64,000 nucleotides of DNA from contig CAMXCT020001613.1 of NCBI GenBank assembly GCA_947184155.2, positions 576,001 through 640,000 of the forward strand, given 5' to 3'. Each line of letters starts with the position of its first letter. Position 1 is the stretch's first letter. The stretch is from Cladocopium goreaui. Its lineage: Eukaryota > Sar > Dinophyceae > Suessiales > Symbiodiniaceae. A program made the position numbers and the translations under genes. Of this stretch, positions 49,783 through 62,870 are shown piece by piece. The notes under the pieces were generated by a model. It saw nothing but the letters and a program-made list of their open reading frames with translations, was not told the origin of the DNA and made no database searches.

Positions 49783-51390
49783 ATGGGGAAAAAATGATGG
49801 ATGACATATGTTGCGGCCGGCTGCGAGGTCACTGGAATGATGGCTAGGATCGGGGCGAAGGATCCCTAAATCGTTGCTCCAGATGGATGGGGAAGGTGTT
49901 CAAATATTGGAAGTGGAAGATGTGGAAGGTCCTTTAGAACACATTTCTGTGCTGATTCTTGTTGCAGGGTCCAATGTAGGGCGAATATTTTGCCAAATCT
50001 TGGAGCTTGGATCACGTGCTACAAAACTTTCGAAAAGTTGTCGTGCAAGTGTCCTCGACAGATCTGCACCTGATGGTTTTCTACATTGTGGATACATTTT
50101 CCGCATTTTGAGGACGGTTGGTAATCGGTTGGTATAGCATTGCGTTTTTTTTTCCAGCCTGAAGTAGTTTCTTTTTTTAATTTCCCACGTTTGCGATGTA
50201 CCTGTGTTTGATTTGATGCCAGTGGCTCCAGAGTGAGGACGCGCCCATGCAGTTTCGTTTCTTCGCAACATGGCTTGACTTGAGACCACATACAGGTGCC
50301 CTGTAATTGCAATCTTCGCCACTTTCGGATTGGGAAATGAACAAATTCAATCCTGCAAATCACCCTGCAAATCACCTATAGTAACCCCCAAAAAGATACT
50401 TGTACAGTAAAATCATCACTATTTTAGGAGTAAAATCATCACTATTTTAGGATATATATATATATATTTATACTTTTCTATCTGTTTGGGGATTACTATG
50501 TGCCAAATGAATCTCAATTTTCACGGGAGGTTTTCCGGAAGATCCGGACGTGGTCGGATGATTTGGATGTTGGATGTGGATGGTCCTTTGTAGTTTTTGT
50601 AATGTGGTAAACCCAGTAATAAGCCCTAATTGGGGGATGATTTATTATTGAATATTGGGTTTGTATCTCCTATTACTTGTATGATTATCGTTGACTTGCA
50701 GTCTTTGTCAACTCCAGCCTCCAGCCCTTCTTCTTCTACTTACTGCTGCTTTCTACTGATCCTGATGCTCATGTTGCTGCTTATTTGCTGCTTATAGTCA
50801 GCGTTGAGTAAACCTAGAAGTTGCAGCAGCAATGCATGTGGTTGAGCAAAGTAGGAGTTGGATCTGTTGTCACTGTTTCATATGTTTTCTTTTCCCCACG
50901 CTACGGCTTCTCTTTCAACAGCTTGTTTTTCCTGTTTCTTTTTTCCCAGCTACAACCCCAGTTCTTACGTAGCTTCAAATGCTGCCGAGCTGTGAAGACT
51001 TAAAGCAGGAGGAAAAAGCGGAACAAAAAGAGATCAGGTTTCAAGATGTTTCAACTGATTGACATTGCTCGACTATGTGACTATGTCTGAAAGCTCAGTG
51101 GGATTGACATGTTTCGACTTACTTTTTGTTTCTTCTTTGTTCTCATCATCTCAGACCCAGTTCAACATCCTCCGTAAATTTCGCTCCGCACCATTTTCAT
51201 TGAAAAAATCAGTGGCCAGTCAGTGGCCTTTCATCAGGCTGCGCAAACGATTCGCACGAAAGTTCAGTTTGACTTTTACGAGCTGCCCGCTGACAGCTAT
51301 GGGAGCCTCAGGGATTCGATGCTCAACCACATCGACAGGCCCGAAAAAGTCGTCGGTTAAAGCATCAAGAATTTAATCAAGCACTAATAG
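49783..51390. other. Noncoding host DNA
   Basis: Nothing recognised. A short plus-strand segment at about 51172-51350 is open with mixed composition but has no family resemblance. Confidence 0.4.
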
Positions 51391-53417
51391 AATATCTATG
51401 ATATATCTATGATATATCTATGATATATCTATGATATATCTATGATATATCTATGATATATCTATGATATATCTATGATATATCTATGAATATATTTATG
51501 ATATATCCATGAATATATCTATGAATATATCTATGATATATCTATGATATATCTATGAATATATCTATGAATATATCTATGATATATCTATGAATATATC
51601 TATGAATATATCTCTATGATATATCTATGATATATCTATGATATATCTATGAATATATCTATGAATATATCTATGATATATCTATGAATATATCTATGAA
51701 TATATCTATGATATATCTATGAATATATCTATGAATATATCTATGATATATCTATGATATATCTATGATATATCTATGATATATATCTATGAATATATCT
51801 ATGATATATCTATGAATATATCTATGATATATCTATGAATATATCTATGAATATATCTATGAATATATCTATGAATATATCTATGATATATCTATGATAT
51901 ATCTATGATATATCTATGATATATCTATGATATATCTATGATATATCTATGATATATCTATGAATATATCTATGATATATATCTATGAATATATCTATGA
52001 TATATATCTATGATATATATCTATGATATATCTATGATATATCTATGATATATCTATGATATATCTATGAATATCTATCTATGATATATCTATGATATAT
52101 CTATGATATATCTATCTATATATCTATGATATATCTATGATATATCTATATATCTATGATATATCTATGATATATCTATGATATATCTATCTATGATATA
52201 TCTATGAATATATCTATGAATATATCTATGAATATATCTATGAATATATCTATGATATATCTATGATATATCTATGAATATATCTATGAATATATCTATG
52301 AATATATCTATGAATATATCTATGAATATATCTATGATATATCTATGATATATCTATGAATATATCTATGAATATATCTATGATATATATCTATGAATAT
52401 ATCTATGATATATCTATGATATATCTATGATATATCTATGATATATCTATGAATATATCTATGATATATCTATGAATATATCTATGAATATATCTATGAA
52501 TATATCTATGAATATATCTATGAATATATCTATGAATATATCTATGATATATCTATGATATATCTATGATATATCTATGATATATCTATGAATATATCTA
52601 TGATATATCTATGAATATATCTATGAATATATCTATGAATATATCTATGATATATCTATGAATATATCTATGAATATATCTATGAATATATCTATGAATA
52701 TATCTATGATATATCTATGATATATCTATGAATATATCTATGAATATATCTATGAATATATCTATGAATATATCTATGAATATATCTATGATATATCTAT
52801 GATATATCTATGAATATATCTATGAATATATCTATGATATATATCTATGAATATATCTATGATATATCTATGATATATCTATGATATATCTATGATATAT
52901 CTATGAATATATCTATGATATATCTATGAATATATCTATGAATATATCTATGAATATATCTATGAATATATCTATGAATATATCTATGAATATATCTATG
53001 ATATATCTATGATATATCTATGATATATCTATGATATATCTATGAATATATCTATGATATATCTATGAATATATCTATGAATATATCTATGAATATATCT
53101 ATGATATATCTATGATATATCTATGAATATATCTATGAATATATCTATGATATATCTATGATATATCTATGATATATCTATGAATATTTCTATGAATATA
53201 TCTATGAATATATCTATGATATATCTATGAATATATCTATGAATATATCTATGAATATATCTATGAATATATCTATGATATATCTATGATATATCTATGA
53301 ATATATCTATGAATATATCTATGATATTTCTATGATATATCTATGAATATATCTATGAATATATCTATGATATATCTATGATATATCTATGAATATCTGA
53401 TATATCTATGAATATAT
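51391..53417. repeat. 2-kb array of 11/12-bp units TCTATGATATA and TCTATGAATATA
   Basis: Roughly 175 units mix an 11-mer and a 12-mer, with occasional 13-mers carrying an extra AT. Higher-order blocks repeat: for example the stretch at about 52430-52740 recurs almost unchanged at about 52870-53100. No open frame survives, and the sequence has the same motif throughout. Confidence 0.97.
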
Positions 53418-56417
53418 AGTTATGGATAGTTATGGGGTCAAACCGCTGGTACTGTGGTTTTCATATTCAAATAGTCTAAATGAGCACTGGATGTCATCCC
53501 CCCTGATCGTCCCAAATGGTCCCAGTGGTGACCCAGGGCAACTGGGGGCTGGGCCAAGTAGATACATTTACGAGAATTGAATGATGGATATACGCTGATA
53601 TATATATATACATATATATATAGAGACTGTGTTTATGTATAAGATATGATTATAACTGATTATATATGTATATGTATTGTATTCGAGATATGTAGTTACA
53701 TATTATATCTTATATATATGTATACATGGGGATATACTGGAGATATATGGAGATGTGATCTAGTACATCCAACTGTACCTGGCCGTAGATGATTCCAGCA
53801 TGCCTTTGGTACTGGGCTTTTCCCTCAAAGATGAATCTTGACAACGCGTGCTGCAACACCATCTAGCCCAACACCACTTATTTCGGCAGGTTTCGAGCTA
53901 ATGAGCATCAGCCCATCCACACGATGCTGGCGATTGCTCTAGCAGATCTGGCAATTCAAATGGACCGGGATCACTTGCATCAGGGGCTTGCGGTTTCAGG
54001 GAATGGTCAATGAGTCAAGACTTCGAGGGATGCTGAATGTCATGTTGATCTACTGTATGCATATACATATAGATTCTAGATTCATATGAAGTAATTTCCA
54101 ATATTTTTTATGAATCTTTGTATCTATAGACCTGCATATGTGTCATCACGTGTCCATGTACCTAGACAGTTCCACAATATGTGTGACATGTTATCTTGAT
54201 TCTAAATCTATGGATTCCAACCAAAAATCTCAGAACCCATTATGTAACGGCCTAGGAACGATTCCAACCCCATTTCGAACTGTCCAAGCGGCAAGGACCA
54301 TGCTTGGCCAAATGCCGTGGAGACCATGTTCCAACGCTTCGGGCAGAGTCCTGAGAGTTATCCAACGCTCCTGGAGGTTGTCCGGATGTTGCCAGAGGAC
54401 ACAGTTTTTTCAGACGTTTCACATTGGGGGCGGCTTATTGTCTAAAACGCCGTTTGTTTAAAAGATTTCAAAGGCCGTTTGTTTGGGAAGACCCTGGAGA
54501 CCCTCAGAATCTTGGACATTGGGATAGTTGCACTCAGCGATATGTGCAGGTGGCAAATTCTTTTGTGAGGTTTGAAAGGTACTGATTTTGATCAACCAGA
54601 GATATAAGGGCTGAGAGCTATGATAGCCATACCAAACATGGAGCCATCTCGAAACCAAACTTGAATCTTGTAGGTTCAAGAGTGACACCACCCAGTAGTG
54701 ATCAACTTGGAGCTGTTTCAGGTATGGTTTGCCAAGGTGTGCACACACATCACCAACTCAATCTCATGGGTGTTTCAAGTTTCAGACATCTAGAATCTAC
54801 AAGAGCCTCGACAATAGCCACAATTACACTAAACATATGATACATATTGATAACCGATATAACATGTATACATCATTCATGATCATTTATGTATGTCAGT
54901 ATTCATTCATAACTTTTGAATCCTTACAGTACCTGGGATGATCAAACTCGCCATCTTTGGTACTGCGGGTTGATCAATCATCGAAAGCTGCAGATGTCAC
55001 TGGCTTCTGTTGCACCACATATACCAGCAGATGCAGAGAAAACCACACAGATCCCAAAACCCTAGCGTTTTTGGCCCCGATTTGAGGAGAACAACAACTA
55101 CAAGCTGATGACAGACAGCTTCAAGCGTGAGAGCTGTAGCCAAAGGTTACAAGCGGCGACGCCTCAAGTTGTCCAATTCCTCCTGAACTTGCAATGCCCG
55201 ACCATGCAAGCGAGGAGGAAAGTGCCTGGGCCAACCATAGATGGCCACCCCCAAGAGCCATAGAGAACACATGATTTCCAAAGTGATGCTGTCGATGGCG
55301 ATTGAGTGTTCTGACAATCGCGATGATGATCAGGATGGTGATGATGGTGATGATGGTGATGATGGTGATGATGGCCCGCGATGATGGTGATGATGTTGGT
55401 GATTATGATGATTATGATGATAACTGTAATGATAGTTTTGCCAGGCAACAATCTCGAGAAGTTTTCTGTGGACAATAGTGGGTCAAGTTCTGCTATCCGA
55501 TATTGATTGGGGGATTTATTATCATGGATTATCATAATCCATGAAGTAGACATCAATGAAATCAACACCGACAAACCAGCATAATGGAGAATGAAATGGA
55601 ACGTTTCAGCCTTTGGATGGCTCTCCATATGAGTGTCTCCCAGATCGGTCACAGATCGTCTTCCTTCCAGTGGGGCGCGTAGCTGATTCTCAGCTGATGT
55701 TTGCCATCAAAAGATTCAGCAACTTGCTGTTTGAAGTGAGAAATCCACCGGTTCTTCACAATTTTCACTACAATAATTTTCCGTACAAACATGGACACAA
55801 CATAACTGGGGGTTTAATCAAGTTAAGACCACCTCATTTCCAGACTCAGCCAGATCCTTTGATATGTTCGTTGACTTGAGCCATCCACAGAGCTCAGGTT
55901 TTGGAATGCTTTTTAAGCTGGATCAAGTATACCAACTTACAAGCCTCAGACCCTTGGGCGCCAAACGCATTGGGCAGCGCTTTTTGTTTTGTTTGCCAAC
56001 AGCTTCAGTTGAAGATACTATGGAGAAATGAAGCATCGTTGGACACTGCAGGGGAACATGCAGAGCAGACTTGATGGATTTTTTTGCTTTTGGAGGAGTG
56101 ATTGGCATACGTCCAGACAGTCTGAGCTTCCTATAGCATAGACGGTGGTCATGATGACTTGCAAGCCTTTAGTCCTACCGTAGGTGTTCGTTCAGCATGG
56201 CCGCCAGGGCCGCCAGGGGTTGATGAAGTTGTCCATCTACTGTACTGATGCTATCCGAAAATGGTGACAACCTATTCTTTCCACAGCGTCAAATCTGGGT
56301 AGCCTCAAAAATGGATTTAAGAATGTATTCCATTGATTTCCATTGCAAATGATCTAAGATTCAAGATGACTAAAGACAGTTTCGGCGCGATTCCCGTCTG
56401 ATTTTTCTTCCAACCAG
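53418..56417. other. Host DNA, GATGGT repeat, no assignable gene
   Basis: TATA-rich sequence at 53595-53760. A GATGGTGAT repeat lies at about 55325-55432. Short exon-like stretches may be present (for example about 55590-55670), but none is secure. Confidence 0.4.
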
Positions 56418-56551
56418 GATATTGCGCAGAACCCGTTGATCCCAGAGTGTTTCAAGCACGTGGTGGAGGGCGGAGAGTTGAGCGAAACCGCCACAGACAT
56501 CATTGTAGAGGTCTTGCGCATGTGCGCGCCTGACATCAACTTGTACCAGCC
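56418..56551 (+). CDS. Putative host exon, helical repeat protein (karyopherin-like?)
   Basis: About 44 codons open between a pyrimidine-rich CTTCCAACCAG and a GTGATT. The residues NPLIPECFKHVVEGGE followed by ELSETATDIIVEVL read as two amphipathic helices of HEAT-repeat type, reminiscent of transportin-3/Mtr10-like nuclear import receptors. Third positions are GC-rich. No complete gene can be assembled by eye, and the family call is weak. Confidence 0.35.
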
Positions 56552-56582
56552 GGTGATTCATGTGACTTGGGATAAGTGGAAC

Positions 56583-56649
56583 GGCTGGATGCTGGTTGAT
56601 GCTGGTTGATGCTGGTTGATGATGGTTGATGATGGTTGATGATGGTTGA
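56583..56649. repeat. 10-bp tandem repeat GCTGGTTGAT/GATGGTTGAT
   Basis: Six to seven copies, the first three with GCTGG and the later ones with GATGG. Confidence 0.9.
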
Positions 56650-56651
56650 TG

Positions 56652-57852
56652 TTTTTGGCTAGCTAGTTATGTTTTTTTTTTTTTTCGAATCGGTGTAACA
56701 CTGTTTCAAAGCTGATTCCATGAGTTGGGAATAGGGCAACATTCTGTTGAGGTGATCATGAGCCAGTTGGGTGGCCTCCGCTCTAAGCCACTTGGCGCAG
56801 CGTGACATGAAGGAAAACGAACCAAGCGAAAAGTGGCACTCATTTATACAGCATGCCATTCTTGAACAGTTTCCCTCATCTATCATTTGTCCTGTAATTT
56901 CAAAGTTCTTTCACAGTCTGAGATGTTCAAATCCAGAGTTTCCCGTGACAACAAAAAAGCGAGGTTTGAAGCACTTCTGAGTCGTGGAGTCGAGGCTGCT
57001 CTGGAAAGCGACTCTTGCCACACCTTGAAAGTTGGAGCAAGTGGACATTGATTGATGATCATACAAGGGATTGCAAACTCCTTTGGTAGTTTCAACGATG
57101 ACGCTTGAACATGCTTGAACATCAACAGCTCATGTTCTACACAGTGTCCAAGTATATTCAAATCGTGCTACAGTATTTGAGTATTGTTCGTCAAGCACGG
57201 TTTCTCTGGGTCCCGAAGTTGAAGCATCGGATCCAAGAGCGACAGAAGCGGCATGAGTCATTCATGGATGTCGTTGGATAGGACATGATTATATAATCAA
57301 AACTGGTTGGTCTTTGACATATATTTATTTATGTTTTATTCTCTGTCCAATTTAATGGGATGATATCCCGATTGACAAGTCTTTATCAGAGCATTGGAAC
57401 CGCCAAGAAGTAAACATTTGCCAGAAGTGTCAGTCCATTTTCATGTCCTGACTACCACTTTGATAGGAGACCCGGGCAGCATTTAGAAATTGGTGTAATT
57501 CTGATTGGAATCCACATGTTCTTCATAGCTTCATTCTCATGTCCTCAGTCAGCCGTCCCAGCATTTTGGCCGAGCTAACGGCTGGAAGGTTCCAGACGTT
57601 CGGGATCATGGGCTCCCCAAGGCCCCAAGGTCCCAAGTTTAAGGCTTTGCCCCTGTTCAATCTCAGGAAGAAGACAGAATTCTGCAGATCTGCCGGATAT
57701 ATGTTGAGGTGCGCACGAGAGTCAAAGCCTTCCATTTTCCAATCGTTTGAAACAGGATGAATGTTGGATGAATATCTTAAACACCAGCTAAATTAGGATA
57801 TGTTTGGATGCGAAAATCAGGGTTGAATGATGACATTCCAACCATTTTGCAG
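56652..57852. other. Host DNA, no assignable gene
   Basis: Possible short exons at about 57180-57280 and 57560-57760 (plus strand, open, mixed composition) cannot be assigned to a family. Otherwise nothing recognised. Confidence 0.35.
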
Positions 57853-57942
57853 GTTGGAGAATGCTTGGTGCCTCTGGTCATGACCCAATGCGCTGATGCG
57901 CAGATCGTGAGCATTCTGGAGGTCATCGAGTCGTACTCTCTG
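57853..57942 (+). CDS. Putative host exon ending at an introner-like element
   Basis: Thirty codons after CATTTTGCAG, reading GECLVPLVMTQCADAQIVS then ILEVIESYS, an amphipathic helix pair similar in style to the exon at 56418. The open segment runs into the left terminal repeat of the family 1 element at 57934, where CTG|GT offers a splice donor. Same gene as 56418 is possible but unproven. Confidence 0.4.
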
Positions 57943-58040
57943 GTTATGTAACATAGCCATGGGAAATGGCCCATAGAAATAGATGGTTTACCTCTTTTAA
58001 ATGGTGATTTTCCATGGCTATGTTATATAACCAGATGGTA
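57934..58040 (+). mobile_element. Introner-like MITE, family 1, copy F, at an exon end
   Basis: Starts TACTCTCTGGTTATGTAACA and ends GCTATGTTATATAACCAGATGGTA, with about 35-base inverted ends. The inferred intron would be GT at 57943 to AG at 58034, 92 bases. The upstream side is open coding-like sequence. Confidence 0.65.
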
Positions 58041-58223
58041 ACCATCAGGAATCTAGGATTTCAATGGGATTGAACAGTCGGAAATGGGATTTCAATGGGA
58101 TTTATCACGATTTAACGGCGGTTGCAGTTTTTTTTTAGTGTTCGACCATGAATATTTGGGACGAAGATCCAAAGCAACAGATATTTTGGCATAGGCACAA
58201 GCTTTGATATCATAGTGACTGAT

Positions 58224-58297
58224 GTGAGTTTATCTGAAAATAGGGTACCAAAAATCCAGTTGCTAATCATCATACTTGCATTTTGAGACAAACTCAT
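58224..58297 (+). mobile_element. Introner-like element, family 3, copy 4
   Basis: Left GTGAGTTTATCTGAAAATAGGG and right TTTTGAGACAAACTCA are near-inverse. GTGAGT is a strong donor-like sequence. Downstream, TTTTCTTGGACAG precedes an open, coding-like stretch (about 58317-58390). Confidence 0.55.
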
Positions 58298-58390
58298 GTT
58301 CAGTTTTCTTGGACAGGAGACGAAAACGATGTCAGTTCTCATTGTGCCCCTGGCCATGTCTGTAACAGTTTACCTTGGAACTCACAAAGG

Positions 58391-60595
58391 TGGTACGGAA
58401 GGTGCGCCACCATTAGTCAATGGCTTGCCTGGAGGGTACCGCTAGTTTCTCAAGCACAAGATTTCCAGGGCAGTCAAGTGTGTACAATGCGCCAGCTGTT
58501 CATTCCTTCACACTGTGATCACATCCTCAAAGCCTGCATATGTGAATGCAGCCGACAAACAGACTGTCCGGAGATCTAGCCTTGGTTGTCAGTCTCTGCA
58601 AAAGTCTCTTTAAAAAACAATGCAGGAATAGCACAAGGCAGAGAGACCACTTTGCACTGCAAGTAGCGCCATCGCTCTCACAGCGTTCGAGCCCCCCTTC
58701 TCGAGGGGGCAAGCTGTGCAATCCGAAATGTGACCTGTGGCGCCGCTGCGCCACCGTGGTGGGACCAGAGGGATTGGCACAGGCAGCAGCGAGATGGGAA
58801 CGTTGGGACGACAGGGGCAGCCCCAAGCCAGATGGGAAAAACCAGGATTGTATTCCCCGCATTGCCACAGACAAGGCTCAGAGACACCGGAGGAAATATG
58901 AAGCCAGGCAGAGCTTACGAAGGATGAAAGACCCATAGTTCTGGCATGAGCATTGGACAGAATCCAATTTCGAGAAGCTTCAAGATCGAGACGATGGAAG
59001 GCCGCCCAGTGATCGTAGCACAAGGCACCCTTGGCACCGTGGCACCCCTGGTTTGTTTTTCGGCTCACAACCTGAACCTCGTTCCTTGCTCCCCACAGGA
59101 TGCAATGCGGTAGATTTCTCATCGTGTGGAAAGCCAGATGGTTGATCACAATGTTCCCCTGAGATTTTTGAAACGGCCATACAATTGCCATTTTGGACTG
59201 ATTCAGATGCAGGGGACAGCCTTCCTCTTAACTGACAATGTGGTAAACCCAGCAACAATCCCCAGTGACTCACCAGAGCTGCTTAAAGTTTATAACATAT
59301 TATAAAATATTATAAAATGGATTAAAATGGCGAACAATTCTCCAAAAAATGGAGGTTTTCCTGGCATTGGGATTTCCAACTGATACACTTTTTCCATCAG
59401 TGTCATCGCAGGTGATCCTGAGATGCACTGATTTGTCGTCCGAGGAGATCAGCCCCTTGGTAAGGGAACATCAACACTGGAAACCATGGGTTTTCATCAA
59501 CCGGAAATCATGGGAACATGTACAGGAAAACCGGAAAAACAATTAGATTTCCTGTACATTTTCCCATGATCCAGTTGCGGGAATCCAACGTATCGGTCAT
59601 TTTTAAGAGATTCAAGTGATGGTTAAGAGGGGCATAATACACCACAATTTTGAGACACGCCCAGATGCCTGTACTCAAAATTGGGTTTCAGCAACTCATC
59701 CGGCTGAACGGCTTGCTGAGGCTCCATACCTCTAGAGTTTTGGCACCGGCTGGCCGATGAAGTCTGCCGACATCCGGAGACTTGTCTGGGAGTTGCTGGA
59801 GGGGGGGTGCCAGAATTCAGATGGAGACGGAGACGGAACAAACAACAGGCTTTATGATTGCTTAAGAAGCAACCGAGTCTGACGACTAAATTGGTCATTG
59901 GCCTTCCCTCATTTGGGGATGACTGTGCCTCCAGTGCGTCTACCATATTCTACCATAATATATCTGGTTGGTGTTTTGGAACATTTTTTATTTTTACATA
60001 TATCGGGAATAATAATCCCAATTGACTAATATTTTTCAGAGGGGTTGAAACCACCAACCAGATATTGATTGGCCCAGAACCTCAAAAGTTGTGGCTTTCA
60101 GGGATCACTAGGCAGTGTGAAAAACCCGAGCTAACCCGATGTGTCAATGAAGGGTCGATTTTTGGATGTACAGAAATCATTATGTATAGACGTATGACGT
60201 ATGTATAATGCACTGACATCCAATCTGTTACTCTCTGATCCCATGATGTATTTCCTTCACAAACCTCCACCACCTTGTCTGGCGCATATGAAGCAAAGAA
60301 GGACATGGTTGTAAATTTGCAGGTAACGACCCCCAGTGTACCTTTAGCCAGATATAGCGCAGTTGTTTGTTTGGAATCCATCACAGCTGGAAGGAGACCG
60401 ATGTGAAGATCGACCAATTCCAAGGCACCAAAAGACCTGCTGACCTTGGCAAACCACGGTGACCTCAGAACTCGCCAGTTGAGATTCCTTTTCGGGCCCC
60501 ACAAGACATGGCCTAAAAATATACAGTACTGAATGTATATACACATACGGTGATCGATCTAAAGGTCCTTGTAAAAATTTTTTAATTGCGAAAGC
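58391..60595. other. Host DNA, no assignable gene
   Basis: Open frames on both strands overlap between about 58546 and 59190 without recognisable domains; neither strand is clearly preferred. Nothing else identified. Confidence 0.4.
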
Positions 60596-61365
60596 CGTGC
60601 ATGTTATGTTGGAAACCCTCGCGAGAGTTTTCTTTCGAGTTCGCGAAAGTAACATTTTTTTCGCGAAAGTTTCGCGAAAGTTGGATATTATAATCATTAT
60701 GTAAAGGGCTGCCACCCACTGCCGCCCGGGGTCCGGCAGGAGAAGGGCACTAGAGAATTTCGGTTTGGTTCTGGTTCAGTTCCCTGTGTGGTGGTGCTTG
60801 TGGACAATCACACCCTTCATAGGTAGCAGCCGAGCTTCCAAAGGCGAGGCTTCGCGACAGCCAAACGCCATGGTCCTGAAGCACATCCTTGCACCTGCCG
60901 CTGTCACTGCCTAATGATGCTTTTTGAAGTCTCAAGAAACAGGCTCCAAATGCAGTAGCCAAGTTTCCAAAAGTGAGGCTTTGCGAGAGCCAAACACCAA
61001 GGCCCCTGGTGTTCGCTTTTCCTTCAATGCACCCCCTGCTGATGGCCGGGGTCTGTGAATAGGGATATTTTCGCGAAAGTTCCGCGAAAGTTATGTGAAA
61101 GAGCGGGCGAGAGTCAAAGTGCATGTTGAAGGGGGTGGGCCAGTAAACCTTGCCAAACAAACCTAGTCAGCAACAATCTGCCCTGAGAAGGCTGCATGTT
61201 TAAAAGGCTATCAAGAAGTGATCCGTGATTCTGTGGCGTAATTTGGCAGGTGGTGAACGAATCTTCATAAGAGGTGTTGTTGGCCAACATGGGCCCCGCG
61301 AAAGATATACATGGAGTTCGCGAAAGTTTCGCGAAAGTAAATTTTTTATTCGCGAAGAATGGCCG
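60596..61365. repeat. Cluster of CGCGAAAGT motifs
   Basis: About ten copies of TCGCGAAAGT or close variants lie in three groups (60596-60685, 61067-61120, 61295-61365), several forming the palindrome TTTCGCGAAA. Between them a segment with GAGGCTTCGCGACAGCCAAAC (about 60846) recurs in diverged form as GAGGCTTTGCGAGAGCCAAAC (about 60977). Confidence 0.7.
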
Positions 61366-62628
61366 TTCCCGGATAAAGGAATTTTGATCAAAACCCATAC
61401 AGATATATACAGGTACACTACACATATTAATCATACTCTGGTGTGCCTGAGTGAGTCGGATCTTTCGCACCGAAAAACCTCCCCACATATCCCTCCCGTG
61501 GAATGTGACGATGCCTCCACAATGACCTTTTGAACCTGAGATCAGGTGTGCCTCGATCAGTTTTCCTTATATGCACTTTATTTCTGTCACATTTCATTGA
61601 CGTTCTCTGATAGAACAATTGAGTCAACGAGACACATAAAAATGATTAAAAATGTGCTGCTTACGCACTTTGCTCCTGTACTTGTGATTCTCTCAGGATT
61701 TCTTTTTGTACCCAGGGTTGTCTGATGTGATTGTGGCCGTGCTTCTCCCGAAGCGGGGTCTGCGTGTCAGCAATCCTTCAATTGCCTGGGGCAATTTGAG
61801 AAATGGATAGAAATGGACCACTATGAGGATTCTATCAAGATTCAATTGGAAATTCAGCAATCCTATCTTCATTGATGGAATCAAAGATTCTATGAAGATA
61901 GGAATGGAACTTTTGTCAGGTTTTCTCAGTCCAAACGGTCGCTCGGTCCATTGGGATGTCACCTGGGAGAACTTGGTGTCAGGTGTGTATCGGGAGCTGC
62001 TGAGTGCCAGCATCCGCAGATGTACACTAAGCACCAGCCAAGATCCTTTCCAAGCAGATCCTGAGCTGATTTAAGTGACCGGCTGATGTTTTAAGGAGAA
62101 CGTCACGAGTGTCGCCGAATCAGACTTGTAGGAGTACTGGCCCGTTTAAGGTTTCCATCTGGCTATATCATCGGATATCATCACAGAAATGTTCAGGTCG
62201 ATTGTTGAGGAGTCTGATGGTCATCACGAAGCAATGTTTTCAATTACCCTCGAGCGTCCATCAAACTGAAATTGTTCAAGCATGCTGGTGCTAGTCCATA
62301 ATGGGTGACCATCACTGCACGCAACACCAAGTTGTTTGTTTTCCTCACAGCGCGCCAGAACGAGTCTGTACCGTTGAGATTATGTGTGGGCAAACCACCA
62401 AACATATCCAAACATCGCATTCTTCTCGGTTGAATGGTGAAGAGAAGGATGACAATTTCGTTCATGCTCTAGATCGAAATATCTTCTCAGTACTTTTCAG
62501 CCGACTCTAAAAGGTGTTAAGTGTTAAGCATTTGGGGATTCAAAGTTCTGGCCCAACCAATTGGTTCCCTAGGAAAATGATGTACACATGGCTTTTTTCC
62601 ACATTGACATTTTCTTGAATGGTTACAG
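61366..62628. other. Host DNA with possible short exons
   Basis: Plus-strand exon-like segments at about 61716-61790 (VIVAVLLPKRGLRV) and about 61938-62017 (HWDVTWENLVSGVYREL) have coding-type composition and AG in front, but no family is recognised. Confidence 0.35.
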
Positions 62629-62870
62629 GAAGGTCACAGTCATGCCTCAGGATGATGAGATTGCCGCTTATCGACAACGGATCCTGGGACTGGTCGAAGA
62701 TTGTCTGGAGGTGTTGACACCGAACACCGCCCTGGAGCATGTCTTAAAGAGCCTGCTCAGTGGACAGCAGCAAGGAGTGGTGGTTCCTCGGTGGAAGTTC
62801 CGACAGATGTGGAGAAGATGTGAGGCCACACAAACGGCATGGAACATGATGGAACTACCCAAGCATGGTG
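62629..62870 (+). CDS. Putative host exon, helical
   Basis: About 80 open codons after GAATGGTTACAG: YRQRILGLVEDCLEVL, then ALEHVLKSLLSGQQQ and a basic WKFRQMWRRCEA. Amphipathic helices and GC-rich third positions suggest a true exon. The 3' end is uncertain. No family assigned. Confidence 0.4.

Noticed and set aside
58546..59191. Overlapping frames of 130 and 193 codons on opposite strands
   Set aside because: No domain, no splice or codon evidence favouring either strand.
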